Assembly (NCBI RefSeq): GCF_000003815.2
Contig: NC_049995.1
Coordinates: forward strand, 9,413,890 to 9,460,958
DNA: 47,069 bases
Origin: Branchiostoma floridae
Lineage: Eukaryota > Chordata > Leptocardii > Amphioxiformes > Branchiostomatidae
Direction: 5' to 3'
Shown here piece by piece: positions 23,392 through 35,600 of this stretch. The notes beneath the pieces are model-generated. The model saw only the letters and a program-made list of their open reading frames with translations, did not search any database and was not told where the DNA came from. The position numbers and the translations under genes were made by a program. The first letter of the stretch is position 1. Each line of letters begins with the position of its first letter.

Positions 23392-24466
23392 TGTGATTTA
23401 TGTAATGAAATGGAACAGGTGTCGTCTTCGTGCTTGTCGCCGCACAGGATGTACGGGGTATTAACCTGGTTCTATTTTGAGCGTGAATCTTTTGAAAGCT
23501 GCAGGGATGTGATTATTTCCTGGAAAGGGATCAAATATCTAAGCAGGAAATAGACTCTAGAGGGCTGTTATGATGTTGCCTTTTCTTTAAATGCATTCTT
23601 GATAGCCGCAGGTGCCGTTTTCTTTGCTATAAAGTGATCAAATCGTCATTGTGGCCCACTAATGGTTAGAGTGTAGTACAAAGGAAATATAAACTTACTG
23701 TTGTGTTATCGTGGACAATTGCTTCAATTTTGATCATACAATTTACAGTGTGTTTGGTTAAAAATGTCTATTCTAGCTGGCTTTATCTTATGTGCATACA
23801 ATGTATATTTTTGTACATCATGTATAGTTCACAGTACACTTTTTCTTCCTTCGTCATTGAGTTGTCTATAATGTTTTGCCAGTGACTTCTATCCCTCATG
23901 CACATAATATACAAACACTTCCTTGTTGATACTTGACGATTTTGGAAGGAGAAAGAGCCATGTCAAGTTAACAGTTGGGTGTAGGAAGTACTACAATATT
24001 GTACGTCAATGAAGGATAGACATGGTAATGGTTGCAAGACACAGAAATTAGAAAACATTAGAAAGAAATGGTCAAACAGCAGATAGCATCCACTAGAGTC
24101 TTTTTGTCATTGACTGGCAATGATACATGTAAATGCTAAAATAAGTTTGGTACCAAAAGGCTACCTGAGATGAAAGAAATTGCCTGGTTAGTCTTTCTTG
24201 TTTAGAAAATCACATTGTGATTGTATACAGTTTGTGCCTTACATACCTTTGAACATTGGCTACTTGCTTGCCTCAGTGTGTGCATAAAGTATTGTTTTTA
24301 ATCTTTTTCAACTCTCATGTCTAGAAAAAGTAACTTCTACCCCTAGTAAAGCGAATTAAGTGTAAGCAAAATGTAGTTTGCATGTGTGATAATGACAGAT
24401 TTATAAGTCAGACATTTTGCATTGTAAGAGACTTAATCCTTGTCCTTGTTTTTTTTTCCTCTCCAG
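23392..24466. other. Non-coding; ends in the acceptor of the BTB coding exon
   Basis: AT-rich with no other gene. A long pyrimidine tract (24448-24463) runs into CAG at 24464-24466, a strong splice acceptor seven bases before the BTB start codon. The upstream sequence therefore reads as intron. Confidence 0.55.
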
Positions 24467-24472
24467 ACAAAA

Positions 24473-27061
24473 ATGACATCGTACAAGGAGTACATCATTG
24501 AGCTGCCCAATCAGGGCACGGCTCTCCTTCACCACCTAAACGAGCAGCGCCTCAACGGGAAGTTCTGCGATATCACCGTGATGATCCACGGCCGCAAGTT
24601 CCCGGCGCATCGCGCGGTGCTGTCTGCGTCCAGCGGCTACTTTCACGCCATGCTGGACATCGATAATGACCGCCACACCATCATCGTACAGGACATCTCA
24701 GCCGGAGCATTCCAGGACCTGTTAGACTTTATGTACTCGGCGAAACTCCGCGTGTCGGCATGCAGTATTGTTGAGATCATCCTCACCGCCAGTTACCTGC
24801 AGATGGTGGACGTCGTGAGTGCGTGCTCGTACATCATCCGTCCTGTCTTCGGCAGCAACCTCCCGATCGGGCACTTCCCGCATGCGGGGTTCGCGAACGG
24901 AACGGTGGAGGCGGCCGCTCACGGTTGCGACTGCAGCAAATCCGGGAGCCCTTCCCTCCCCACGCCCCACCATCCCGAGATTCGCATCCAGCCTCACGTT
25001 TTGGCCAAAGCTCCGGAAGCATTCCAGGAAAAGGTGGATTCCCTGGAAGTTCTGGAGAAACTGCGACTGGAACAGAAGTATCACGGTGCAGCAAAGGACC
25101 AGGGGTCTGATGACGACAAGAAGTCGCCCCTGCCGGTAGACATCCACGAAGTGTACAACCAGGGCGGGAAGAAAAACAAAATCACCATGATCCACATTCC
25201 TGGCATGGAGCAGGGCGGGATGCATTCATTCCACGGCATGCCGCACTTAGTCCCACCGGGTCTTCGCATTCGCGAGGCGGACAGCCACTTCCCGGCCCAC
25301 GACATCTTACAGGGGAGGCCGGACGGCCCAGAAGGCATACTCGATCTGCGCATCAGGCCGAAACGAAGCGGAGAAATGCCCGACGGGAGAAGTAGCCCGG
25401 AGGAAGTCCGAGTCTGGAGCGCCCCAAGCTCCTTCAACACCGAGAAAGGCCCCATCTTGAAAATGACTTTGGACAGAAACAGCCAAGATTGGAAAAACAT
25501 GGGCATGGCAGAGAAGATTGCTGCACAGTATCATACCTCTGTCCCTACTCCTCCTATGTCAGATAAGGAAAAGGAGAGAGGGGATGAGTCAGAAGAGATA
25601 AAGAGTGACCTCCCGGAAAGAAAGGATGTTCCAGGGACCAGCGAGCGCAATAAAGCCAAGATCGTCCGCCAAAAAAGTCTGGACGTGCCTGAGAAAGACA
25701 ACACAGACAGCGAAAAGGCACAGGAAGTCGTGCCCCCCAAAGGGAAGTGGGGATGGAAAGCAAAAAGACAGGAGAGCGAAGAGAGTTCTGTACATCCGAA
25801 AAAGCGAATCTGCTTGGACTGGGATGCCCGTAGCAGGCACAGTAGCACAAGCGACACCCTGTCGCGACAGAGTTCGTTTGATCTCGATGACGGCGCCACC
25901 AGTGTCAAGTCAGAAAAGGATGCATACGGTCGCGACAAGAACTGCATGGCTGAAAAGTACGAAGTCCCAGTGCCCAAGAAGAGGGAAGAAGCTCTTCCCC
26001 AAGTTGATAAAGAAGCCGTTATCCCAGATCCCCCAAGATCTCCCAATGAGGACATGAAAATCAAACAGGAGCAGAAAGTAGTGGAGAAGGCACAGCCCAA
26101 AGTGTCAATCCCAAACGGTGTTGATCTCAACAAGATGGAAGACCTGCGACAACATTCCCCACCGGGCGGCTACGTACCTCCGCACATGAACGGCTGTCCT
26201 CCTCACATGAATGGCGCTCCCATGTACAACCCAAACGGCATCCCGCCCGGGTATCAAGAGTATGCGGAGAGGCAGAATAGCATGGCTGCTGCTTTCCCAA
26301 ACTTGCCCCCGACCGGCATGATGCCTTTCTCCGCATTCCTGGCCTCGCGTGCCGCTGGCGTGCTGACACCGCATCCCAACGGAGCCGCCGCCATCGAAGA
26401 CGTCCCCTACAACTACCCCCCTGACATGATGAGAGGGGCAGTTGAGAAGGAAGCGCCACCTGGATGGAGGGGTCCGGGGTTCGTACCCTGGGCCGGGAAG
26501 AGAGGAAGAGGGCGCGGCCGCCGAGGGCGCGGCATGCAGTGCCGCACGTACGCCGAGAAGATGATGCATCTACGCGCCAACGCGGAACTAGACGAGGTGT
26601 ACGGCGTAACGGAGGGTTTCCCGTCGTTGTTGGGAAACAAGGAACATTCCAAATCCTTGGGCAGCCCAGCCAGGTTCATGAACGGTAACCTGTCGGATTC
26701 GGACTCGTCCAAGGATGGTTCAGAGGGCAAAGTGCCAAAGAACCGCGCGTCGCCGAGCGGCAGCACCGACGGAGTCACGTCGCTGTCTTCGGAGTTGACG
26801 CGGAAGCGGCGCAAGTACACCACAGAGTTCAAGTGGGAGGTGAACCAGAAGCTGACGGCGGACGGAATAGACATTGCGAGTTTGTCAGCGGAGACCATCC
26901 TGTCGAGCGGGGAGGACCGCCCGCGGCAGCGCCCGTGGAAGCGGGTGCAGCTCCCGTGCCCGATCTGCGGCGCGAGATTCCCCAAAGTCGAGCAGCTCCA
27001 GGAACATCTGGTGGAGCACAAGGGGGACAAGTACAGTCTGTATTTGTCGAATTGGATGTGA
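24473..27061 (+). CDS. BTB/POZ domain protein with one C2H2 zinc finger
   Basis: 862 residues in one uninterrupted coding exon. The start is the ATG just after a pyrimidine-tract acceptor (AG at 24465-24466). A start further upstream would lie inside the acceptor. Residues about 14-124 form a BTB/POZ domain, with CDITVMI, the FPAHRAVLSASSGYF core, DLLDFMYSAKL and ILTASYLQM all in place; this fold mediates dimerisation and recruits co-repressors or cullin-3. A long charged, low-complexity linker follows. It includes a Pro/Gly/Asn/Met-rich stretch (about 560-630), an Arg/Gly tract RGRGRRGRG (677-687) and a basic cluster RKRRK (777-781) likely to act in nuclear import. One C2H2 finger ends the protein: Cys829, Cys832, His845, His849. 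The layout fits the ZBTB transcription-factor class, but most members carry several fingers. With one finger, sequence-specific DNA binding is not assured. No vertebrate orthologue is assigned. Open frames on the opposite strand are shadows. Confidence 0.92.
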   Translation: MTSYKEYIIELPNQGTALLHHLNEQRLNGKFCDITVMIHGRKFPAHRAVLSASSGYFHAMLDIDNDRHTIIVQDISAGAFQDLLDFMYSAKLRVSACSIVEIILTASYLQMVDVVSACSYIIRPVFGSNLPIGHFPHAGFANGTVEAAAHGCDCSKSGSPSLPTPHHPEIRIQPHVLAKAPEAFQEKVDSLEVLEKLRLEQKYHGAAKDQGSDDDKKSPLPVDIHEVYNQGGKKNKITMIHIPGMEQGGMHSFHGMPHLVPPGLRIREADSHFPAHDILQGRPDGPEGILDLRIRPKRSGEMPDGRSSPEEVRVWSAPSSFNTEKGPILKMTLDRNSQDWKNMGMAEKIAAQYHTSVPTPPMSDKEKERGDESEEIKSDLPERKDVPGTSERNKAKIVRQKSLDVPEKDNTDSEKAQEVVPPKGKWGWKAKRQESEESSVHPKKRICLDWDARSRHSSTSDTLSRQSSFDLDDGATSVKSEKDAYGRDKNCMAEKYEVPVPKKREEALPQVDKEAVIPDPPRSPNEDMKIKQEQKVVEKAQPKVSIPNGVDLNKMEDLRQHSPPGGYVPPHMNGCPPHMNGAPMYNPNGIPPGYQEYAERQNSMAAAFPNLPPTGMMPFSAFLASRAAGVLTPHPNGAAAIEDVPYNYPPDMMRGAVEKEAPPGWRGPGFVPWAGKRGRGRGRRGRGMQCRTYAEKMMHLRANAELDEVYGVTEGFPSLLGNKEHSKSLGSPARFMNGNLSDSDSSKDGSEGKVPKNRASPSGSTDGVTSLSSELTRKRRKYTTEFKWEVNQKLTADGIDIASLSAETILSSGEDRPRQRPWKRVQLPCPICGARFPKVEQLQEHLVEHKGDKYSLYLSNWM

Positions 27062-30000
27062 GCGGAATCGGCACCAATGTTGTTCCCTCTTGTTCCATTT
27101 TGAAACGGGCCGCTGCCGTGGCCTAAGCTATGGTGGTGGGCTCGGTGAAAATGAGTGGGCTGTACCACTTGGCTCCACAGGGGTTTTAGCAGCGGCATGG
27201 TGCTGGCTTCGCCCACATCCAATGCACCCCTACATTGAGCATGGCGTAAGCCAGATTGAGTAATTAGGCTGTACCATTCCTGTCCGTTATGGGTGGCAAC
27301 AGCTTGGGTCGTACTGCCTGTTGTAGAGGGATTTGAAAGGTCTAGACCTGGATCTGATATCTGATAAGCAATATCAACTGTGAAAGGTGTTAACTTGTTG
27401 GGTTATTGGCCTTGTATTGCTGTGTATCAATCTTGTCTGTGGAAAATTGCGCTGCGGGATGCGGTAAAGCGGTGGCTATCCCGTAGGTGGGAAAAATTTG
27501 GTGCGATGGTGTTTTTTGGTCTGTACCCAACAGGCAGTAACTTTAATTGTGATGGCATTGATAGAGAACGCGAAAGCTTCTCTGGAAAAACAACAACAAA
27601 AAAATTGAAAAAAATTATGAAAAAAAATCAGAAGAGAATTTTGAGTTGTAAATATTTATGTCATTTATGATATACTTTGATTTCATTTGAGCCACGTAAG
27701 GAAGAGTCAAAGATGAATATTGCTAGATATTCAACATCTAGCTGCTATGGCAGTTGACAACAAGGAAGTTGTGGCTTTTTTAAACTCGTCATGAGTTTCG
27801 AAGTAACTTTATCTGTATCAGGTGATCAGATATTGACACAGTTGTATTATATTTTTCCTGTCATTTTTTTCCATAATTGATTATGACAGCAATTTCCACA
27901 AATTGTGGATCTTTTATTGTAGTTTAATTTTGTCGTCATGAAAATGATCACTGCTGAAAGTTGAGAGAGAAAACAACTCAAATTTGAAGGAGTTGATGAA
28001 GAAATAAATAGCAGTTGGTCAAACCTACAGTAATGTAGCTTTCATCCTTGTATATAGATGTGTATTTTTATACGGTACTTCCTTGTGTACGATAAGTGTA
28101 CTGTGGTCCAATGGTATGGGAAGGCATAGGCTGTACAAGCTTGATTTTAACACGAACGGTACACCAAAATGTACGAACGACTTTGCCTTTGAAAAATGTC
28201 CGTACATGTACATGAGGGTATTCTTTAAGGGAAGAGATGGCGGAACGGCCAGTAATTTCACAAGGGATTAGGAATTCGAGCACTTGTTAAATTCTCTTCA
28301 ATATGTCCAGTTTTTACAATAAGCCGGGAATGCCTTGTTCACGAAAAATGGCGGCAAGTAGGAAAACAACAGTTGAAAGCCTTAAGTCTAGACCACTCGG
28401 TGTAGTCTCTTTCAGTGCTGCTCGGTACATCAGCCGCTCGTAGATTGGAAAAACGTGGCGTTCGAGCTGTAGACATGTGAACACTCCAGCCACTTGAACC
28501 ACTTGTGACATTTGCACATGTAATACTTCAGAAGCACATGTTCATTACTCAATGTCAAGATGCTTTGAACAGTCAGTGTACTGGATAAGTGTGAAGTACG
28601 AAAGATCGGCCTTTTGAGCACACGGGAACAGAATGGTCTTGCCACACAAACAACATTTACCAAAACCGAAGGCTTATTGTAAAAGACTTGGAGCAATTGA
28701 TGGAGGTTTTCAAGTTCAAAATCAGCTTTTGTCAGCGTGTGTAGGGAAGAACCAGCTCGGATCCACCTACAGAAGGTGTTTTAACGTCATTTGTACACGC
28801 TGGTTTCAGCCGATTTTACCAATGTTTTGTACACGATGTCGGATTTAACAAGGATAGGAGAAAGACTTGTTGAATCCCTGTATAGAGTTTATACCGTTGT
28901 TAGATTATGAAGTATAAATATTGTAATACTTCGAGTATCGAAGATGTGTTTTTATAATGCTGAACAGTACATACAATGTCATGTATGTTGGTGTGTTAAA
29001 CAGTGACTTGTGTCCGTAGATGTAAGCAATAAAGAATCCCTTGCCTGGCTGCAACATGTAGCAATACATCTTTAGTAGAAGAGACACCTAGTGATTTCCA
29101 ACTGAATTGCAAATCTATGTTGCTTTTAGTAAGAAAATTGCCTTTTTGTATAACAGCCGCTTGTTCTTGTATTACTCTTATTATCAAGAGTCGTATTGTT
29201 ATATGTATCACCTATATTTAGCATAATCCTACAATATTACATTTTGTGGGCATAATTCTTTTGTGATCTTGCCTGAATTTTTATTAACCGATTCCTTTTG
29301 AAAAATTGTCGGGACTAAAATTTTGCTGCCCATTTCGGCTCGGCAAGGGACTAAAAACAAGGATGTCTTTATGGTGTCTAGAAATGTACACAGATTCAAT
29401 GATTTCCACCAAGTACTAGATGTGTATTAAGTAACGTTACATGTAGTAACGTTACATATAGTAACTGTTGTACAATTATGCACCTTGTATGCATTTTACC
29501 CTTGTGTTTTCATATTCGTTCTCAAAAGCAGGAAATACATTTTGTATTTAGCGAATGATTTTTTAGTATTATTTAAAGCTATGTTTAAAGTTCTCCTTTT
29601 TCTTGCACTGTTCTCATAATACTGGTACATTTTTTTGTGCTTTGTAGGTCAAAATGCAAAAAAAAATATTTCACCAGGATTCCAGCAATGAAATAATGAC
29701 GGGATGGTCTCAAAAATTAAAAGTGCCATTTAAAAAAATGGTTTCTTCATCAAAATGAATGACTGGTCGATATTGGGCTGTAAATTACCAGACTCACATT
29801 GCTTATGATGCATTCTGGCATTTATCAATTTAAAGATTTCAATTGATATTAAGTGCAAGAATGATGTTAAAATGAATTGATAATCAGCTCAGATATCTAT
29901 ATCAAAAGGAAAACCTGAAAAATGAGTTTGATTTGCACTGACAGTATTTGCAGAATCCACCAAGTGTATGCCTGTAGTGGTTAATGAACTTCTGACACCA

Positions 30001-31290
30001 TCCCTAAGTCTTGATTTCAAAACAGTGTACGTAAGCACACAAAAAGTACAAGCACAACAAAATACCAGTATTATGGAGAATTTGCATTACCCCTTTATTA
30101 AGACCGCAGATATTATTTGGTCATGTTGTCAAACTCTTCCTTTTGGGCAGCTTGAAATGTTTTGTACCATCTTTTCGACCACTTCAGCGACCCTAGTATA
30201 TATGTGCTTGTCAGTTTCTGACTACTTTAATTGTTGTGTTGCAAAGTGTGAAATTTGTAACAGTACAATTGTATTTACAAAGTATCGTCGTATGTAATGT
30301 TGTAGCCTGCAAGACTAAAACCTTGCAATTTTTGTACTAAACGTCAAAAATGTCGATAGGTAGCTTTCTGTACTTACTAAAAAAATGTCTGACAAAAAAA
30401 GTTGTACCAGAAATGAAAGAAAGCAGCTTTGTTGAATGTACGTGTAGGAATTTTATCATCAGGAATTACACTGTATAGAAACCAATGGAATACTCGTGAC
30501 ATACCATTACCTCAGTTACATGTACATGTATATTGAGTTTGACTCGTGCGCATATTTTCCTGTAATGTACAGAAGGAATGCTGACAATGCGTTTATAGAT
30601 TTCACTTGTGCTGCGATACCAGTTACCTGTGTCTGTGAAAACAGAAGACAGGGGAATGGGGTCTATAATAAGGGTAATAGTGTAAGGCATTGTCAGCATT
30701 TCTTTTGTATTCTTGAGGCTTGTGATTTTTTGGCGACGCCTCAGGGGCGGAGGCATACTTCTGTGAGCACTGTACATGTATGTCTGCATGTTTAACATTT
30801 AAGCTAGCATCTTGGAAATCTTTAGTATTTTCCTAGGATTTGGAGCACTTTTGTAGACATTTTGTTGTCTTGGAAAAGAAATGAGGATTTTACAAGAGGT
30901 GATTTTATTTCCGGAATTAAGTCTTTTTACAGATGTACTCGGAACACTTGGACTATTATGTCAGTCTGGGAATTCAACACAGTGTGCCCTTGACAGTGTG
31001 ACCTCCGCTGGATTAGAAAAGACACTTGGTACATCTTCCTCAGATTTGATCGCTCGTGTTTAATTGATAGCTTCAAAATGTTTGGCAAAACCTTCCGCCC
31101 CATTCATGATTACATTGAATGTTGCATTGCTAAACTTGATGCTGCAGTGTCACATACAGCTACTTGTGCTGAACCAGGAAAAAACACAGAGACTTGTATT
31201 ATTGTATCAGGCTGCTGCTTTTCTATACAGTAACCAGCATGTTTTAAAGGGTTTGTAAAGTAATAAAGGAACTTGATTGACTATCTTTTG
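27062..31290 (+). other. Probable long 3' UTR of the BTB gene
   Basis: About 4.2 kb of AT-rich DNA directly after the stop codon, without repeats or splice patterns. It contains candidate poly(A) signals AATAAA at 28003-28008, 29028-29033 and 31262-31267; the last is followed by a GT/T-rich stretch (TTGTCTGTCC then T9) as expected for a cleavage element. TGTAAATA (27647-27654) and TGTATATA (near 28050) fit the Pumilio-site consensus. The first transposon-like sequence appears only after 31450, in keeping with a transcribed region ending near 31290. The extent is an inference. Confidence 0.45.
31262..31267 (+). terminator. Candidate poly(A) signal of the BTB gene
   Basis: AATAAA followed within 25-45 bases by TTTTGTCTGTCC and a T run. 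It lies at the end of the repeat-poor tract after the BTB stop codon and is the best of three candidates. Confidence 0.45.
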
Positions 31291-31457
31291 TCTGTCCTTT
31301 TTTTTTGGAAAGTAGGTACCATATCTAAAGGTATCATAACATATAATAGTTTGCCCTTGATAATTCTACCCATAGCCATGCCCTTGTCTACAATATAATA
31401 ACCTTTAAGTAGAAAGGCTCTGCTGTGGTTTCCACTTTGATGGACATGGTCTCCAAC

Positions 31458-31520
31458 CAGCTGTCAGCCAATCAGCTTTAGCTAAAAAAACTAACATAAT
31501 AGGTGATTGGCTGATAGCTG
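31458..31520. repeat. Short hairpin CAGCTGTCAGCCAATCA
   Basis: A 17-base arm (31458-31474) is matched by its inverse (31504-31520) with one mismatch around a 29-base loop. The right arm overlaps by one base the left target duplication of the element at 31529. Probably a remnant of a small foldback element. Confidence 0.55.
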
Positions 31521-31528
31521 GATAGAGT

Positions 31529-31692
31529 TAGCCTCTACCAGGCTTCGTGGATCGGTGGTCTAATTGTAGAAATTGGACAAATAGAGTCAATACCACGTAC
31601 GTGGTGAGCATAATGTATCTACTTGGCCGACCGACTCCCCTAGCGTACTATTGACTCTATTTCTAGCGATCCACGAAGCCTGGTAGAGGCTA
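31529..31692. mobile_element. Complete TAGCCTC-family MITE with 9-bp target duplication
   Basis: A 164-base element. The left end, starting TAGCCTCTACCAGGCTTCGT, is exactly inverse-complementary over 26 bases to the right end (31667-31692, ending GGTAGAGGCTA). It is flanked by the direct repeat GGATAGAGT at 31520-31528 and 31693-31701. A nine-base target duplication is characteristic of Mutator-like (MULE) transposons. No coding capacity. Relatives lie at 34240, 35469, 36794 and inside 40747-41060. Confidence 0.85.
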
Positions 31693-31823
31693 GGATAGAG
31701 TAGAAACTTCAGCCCGGTTTACCAGAGCCTTCCCCCAAGGCATATTGTATAGGCCGCGGATGCATGAGACTTTGCATCGGGGTATCATCATTATTTTGTG
31801 ACACTTTTTACCCCCCCATAAAA

Positions 31824-32044
31824 TTAGACTCCCTTCCAGTTTTCGGGAAGGGCCTTTGGGGGGGGGGGGGGGGGGGCGTTGGTCCGTGATTTTCAACGTT
31901 GGCTATGTTCTATTGTGCCGGGAAATGGAGTTTGTTGAGGAAGGGAGTTTGCCGTGATAGCGAGTTACTGCCCCCTCGGACCAACGTCACACCCCCACCC
32001 TCCCAAAAAAACAGCCCCTTCCCGAAGACTGAAAGGGAGTCTAA
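31824..32044. repeat. Foldback element, TTAGACTCCC ends, with a G19 run
   Basis: The left arm reads TTAGACTCCCTTCCAG, TTCGGGAAGGG, a G-rich stretch and GTTGGTCCG. The right arm (to 32044) is the inverse complement, with CGGACCAAC, a C-rich stretch, CCCTTCCCGAA and GGGAGTCTAA. The G run at 31858-31876 is uninterrupted. The C-rich counterpart on the right arm is broken up by A residues. Confidence 0.7.
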
Positions 32045-32185
32045 CATATAAAGAAGCTGAAGTCGACGTGTAATTATTACAGTTACAAAAACACCATTTT
32101 AAACTTTAAGTGTCATCCGTTTTGATACGCCGTTGAAGTTCATGAAAGAAGCCTGTATCACGTTTCAAGCCATTCAATTGCCATC

Positions 32186-32405
32186 TGACGTCATGACAGT
32201 TTAAGTTCAAAATTTCCCGCCACCTTTTAAGCCAAACAGCTTGTCCTGGGTCTATATTGACTAAACACTGTAAACTATATGTTGTTGATTAACATACCAG
32301 GTGGCTTCATTCGCACAATATATATGTCCTGAACTACGCCCACAGAAACAAAACAAATATGTATGATGTATAAAGATAATAAACACAAACATGAGGGTAT
32401 AAAGG
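32186..32405 (+). promoter_or_regulatory. Possible promoter motifs of the carboxypeptidase gene
   Basis: A consensus CRE TGACGTCA (32186-32193), an E2F-like TTTCCCGC (32213-32220) and TATAAAGG (32398-32405) lie 246-465 bases upstream of the start codon. Only the TATA-like motif is well placed for a 5' UTR of roughly 220 bases. No initiator was identified. Confidence 0.25.
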
Positions 32406-32650
32406 GGTATACTGACCAAATGAATTGACCATTCCTTTAAACAACGTCAGATTTATTTTCACTTTAGAATTGACATTTACGTTGTATAAACGGATCTCTT
32501 TTCTTACACAGCAACCAGAGGTATCAAAGCTACCCAGAATCCTTACACGGTACAGAAATATGATGTCCATAACCCCTACGCGAGCCGCTGTTAGTATCCA
32601 CTCACTGTGAAAACTCCAGAGCGACAGAATTCGTGCCATACGCTGTTATA

Positions 32651-35600
32651 ATGTGTTTGAAATTGATCCTAATATCGGCGTCAATATTATCGGTGGTTGC
32701 ACCATCTTCAGTCCATGAAAGGTAAGGTTTTTTTTCCCACCCTGTAAACGTTTAATTTCACAAATAAGATCTTCCTCCGGATCCGTTACAACATTTTGAT
32801 TGAACCATTGAGATAAACAGTTAAAATCGTTACTAGTAGTTTTCTCAAAACCGTTAGGTCAATACGAGTGCTTAGAGTTATGATATAAAGAGTCTATACC
32901 AGAAAACGTTGCACGCAGAACTTGGTCATTTTTAGAAATAACGTCAGTTAAGTTTGCAAAAGTTGACATGTATACATTATACGTGTACAGGCATACCTAA
33001 TACATGTACTACATTTTAAACAAGGCGGCTTTAATTTACCGTATTTGGTAACGAGTATTTTCGTCATCGGGCCTTGTAAGACTAAGTACATTATGTACAC
33101 TCAAATCTTTGCATGTGTAAACTCGAACCTGTCAAGTGACTACCTCCGCATAAGGATCCGCTATGAAATACAACTCCCTTTTCGTTGTCTCTTCGATGAT
33201 ATTTCCATATCAACAGAAGCATCAGAATCTTGTCCAAAGTGGCCACATGCTCACATAGACCAGATTTTACCGGCCCCCTGACTAGTCTTCTTTAGCCGTT
33301 TTGACTGAACTTGTTTGGTAGTAAACGGGACAAATATAGCGCCACTTGACGAATGAGACTACACTGTTGGATTTCAGGGACGAAGTTTTGCGAATATTCC
33401 CGAGGAATGCCGAAGATGTACGATTTCTAACGACGATGGATGAGGAGCAGGGACTATCGGTATCTGTTTTACGGGGTCATTTTTGCGCACTTCACTCTAA
33501 TGTTAAGATCCTCATTAGACGTTACATTGTTTATTTGTTTGTTTATTTGCTTGTACACGTGTTTATGTGGACGCCTGTGTACGTATGTGCTTGTGTGTTT
33601 TCTGTGTGAGTGCGTAGGTGTGTACGTGTGTGTGTGTGTGTGTGTGTGTGTTTGTGTGTGTACGTGCGCGCGCGTGTGTGTGTGTGTGTGTGTGTGTGTG
33701 CGTAGATGCTTGTGTGTGTGTGTGCGTGCGTGTATGTGTGTGCGTACGTATACGTGCTTGTGTGTGTGTGCGTACGTGTGTGTGTGTGTGTGTGTCTGTG
33801 TGCGTGCGTGCGTGCGCCAGTGTGCCAGAATGAAAAAGTTGGACTATTAAGCAACAATCTGTATTTCCGTCTTTCCTTAGCTTGATTTCTGGAAGTTTCC
33901 TTCCGGACCAGACAACATCGCTGACGTACACGTACAGAAGGCGCATCTCCCACTTGTTAAAGGTAAACGACCTATAGATCATTGACCTCTTTTACAAACT
34001 TGCACATAGCTAGGGCCGTGTGAGTGTATTCTTCTAACGGGAGATAAACATAATCATACAGATACAAATATACTAGGAATACTGGAATCTCGATGTATTT
34101 ATAGGTTGGGTATTTTTAAAATCATTTTATACCGTTTTTTAAAATTCATGTAAGCTATTTATGTTGGCATCGCATGTCCGGTAAACCGCCTCATAGACAT
34201 AGCGTAACACACCAGGTTTATTTAGGAGCTATAGATTTGTAGCCTCTACCAGGCTCCACAGGAAAAAAATTTAAAATTGGCTAAATAAGACAGAAAACAC
34301 GCCAGAGAAGTAAAGTTTGCGACCTACTAGGCGAATTAACTCCTACTAGGTTTTTATTCCTAACTTGGCCAAACACAAATCCCCATTATTCGCTCAGGAG
34401 AGAGTTTGGTAGAGACTTCTAGAGATGCGTTAGTTTATCATGGCATACTGTCTTTAGATGCACTCAAACGACAAGGAATCCCGTTCAACGTCTTGGTGGA
34501 TGACGTCGGAGAAGCTCTCCATCAGCACATGCGCACTAACCGGATGTCCAGGGCACTGTCGCGCATGCGCAGAGACGAGAACTTCGACTTCAGTGTCTAC
34601 CACACATATAAGGAGGTAATGTGCATTGGGGTTGGGGAAACGAAACCGAGTTGATTTTTTTTTAATAATGACAAGTTTATTCTAAGTTCTTGCCCGAGGG
34701 CTAATTGCAAGTGACAAAAAGATGACAACCAAGGAAAAATAAACAATATATGTAGTTCCCTTGTATTACGTCTAACTCTTAACTGTAACTTATTGGGTTT
34801 GACTACTTTTTCTAAGACAGTGTAAGAAAAAGTTAGGATCCCACCTTTTCTATAATGTGTGCGTTCTGTGATATATATCGCTGTTAAGAGGAGAGACTAG
34901 GTCGCTTTCTGTCTGTAAGCGTGGAAAGATTTATATATATAGGATGGAATTTACTGGCCTCTTTGAAGAGCTCTTTTCTTTCTTACACATTCTGTTATCA
35001 TTTATAACGATAATGTCGTACATTTGTAATTGAAATGTTGCTTTATATACGTTTCTGTTTCTTAGTTCAAAAAAAGTTATGAAACGCTCGGATGTGGTAT
35101 AGACTGATCGAAAAGCATCCTCCTACCAAGGAGCTTTTATATAGTAAAAAATATATTCTTTATTGAGACACGACAAAACTACAGCGACTCTCGTAAGGTC
35201 TGCATGTATAACAGCTACTAACAGTACAACTAAACATCTACATAAAAGCTCATTGCTCCTACGCAGGGACATCCAACGGCAAAACCGCCTGTCTGGATGT
35301 ACCCTGCTTTCTCAACCGTCACCACCAGTTCCTGCAGCTGACCGCCCTGCTTATAATTATCAATGAGCTTAACCTTATATATGCGAGACCCTTTTTGAAA
35401 ACGGAAAGGCCTATTCTCTGATAGCCCACAGGAACTAAGGGTGACGGTTGAGAAAGCAGGGTACATCCTAGCCTCCTTCACCGGCGTCTCTAGGGTGTCG
35501 ATTCGCGATTTTTATCTGGGAATACGACGGGAAAGGAAAATATGCCGGGAAAGGAAAAATGCCGCGAGAGGAATTAATATATACCGGGGGGAGTGCGCCG

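Noticed and set aside
24722-27222. Several long open frames on the minus strand and in other plus frames inside the BTB coding exon
   Set aside because: GC-rich coding sequence leaves other frames open; none shows a domain and the BTB frame is unambiguous.
33440-33982. Cys/Val-rich and His/Thr-rich long frames
   Set aside because: Produced by the TG/CA microsatellite, not genes. The same applies to 37702-38071 and 45605-46073.
34398-34457. Inclusion of this 60-base stretch in carboxypeptidase exon 4 as the main form
   Set aside because: It adds 20 residues absent from the family where the downstream acceptor gives a gap-free match; kept as an optional variant.
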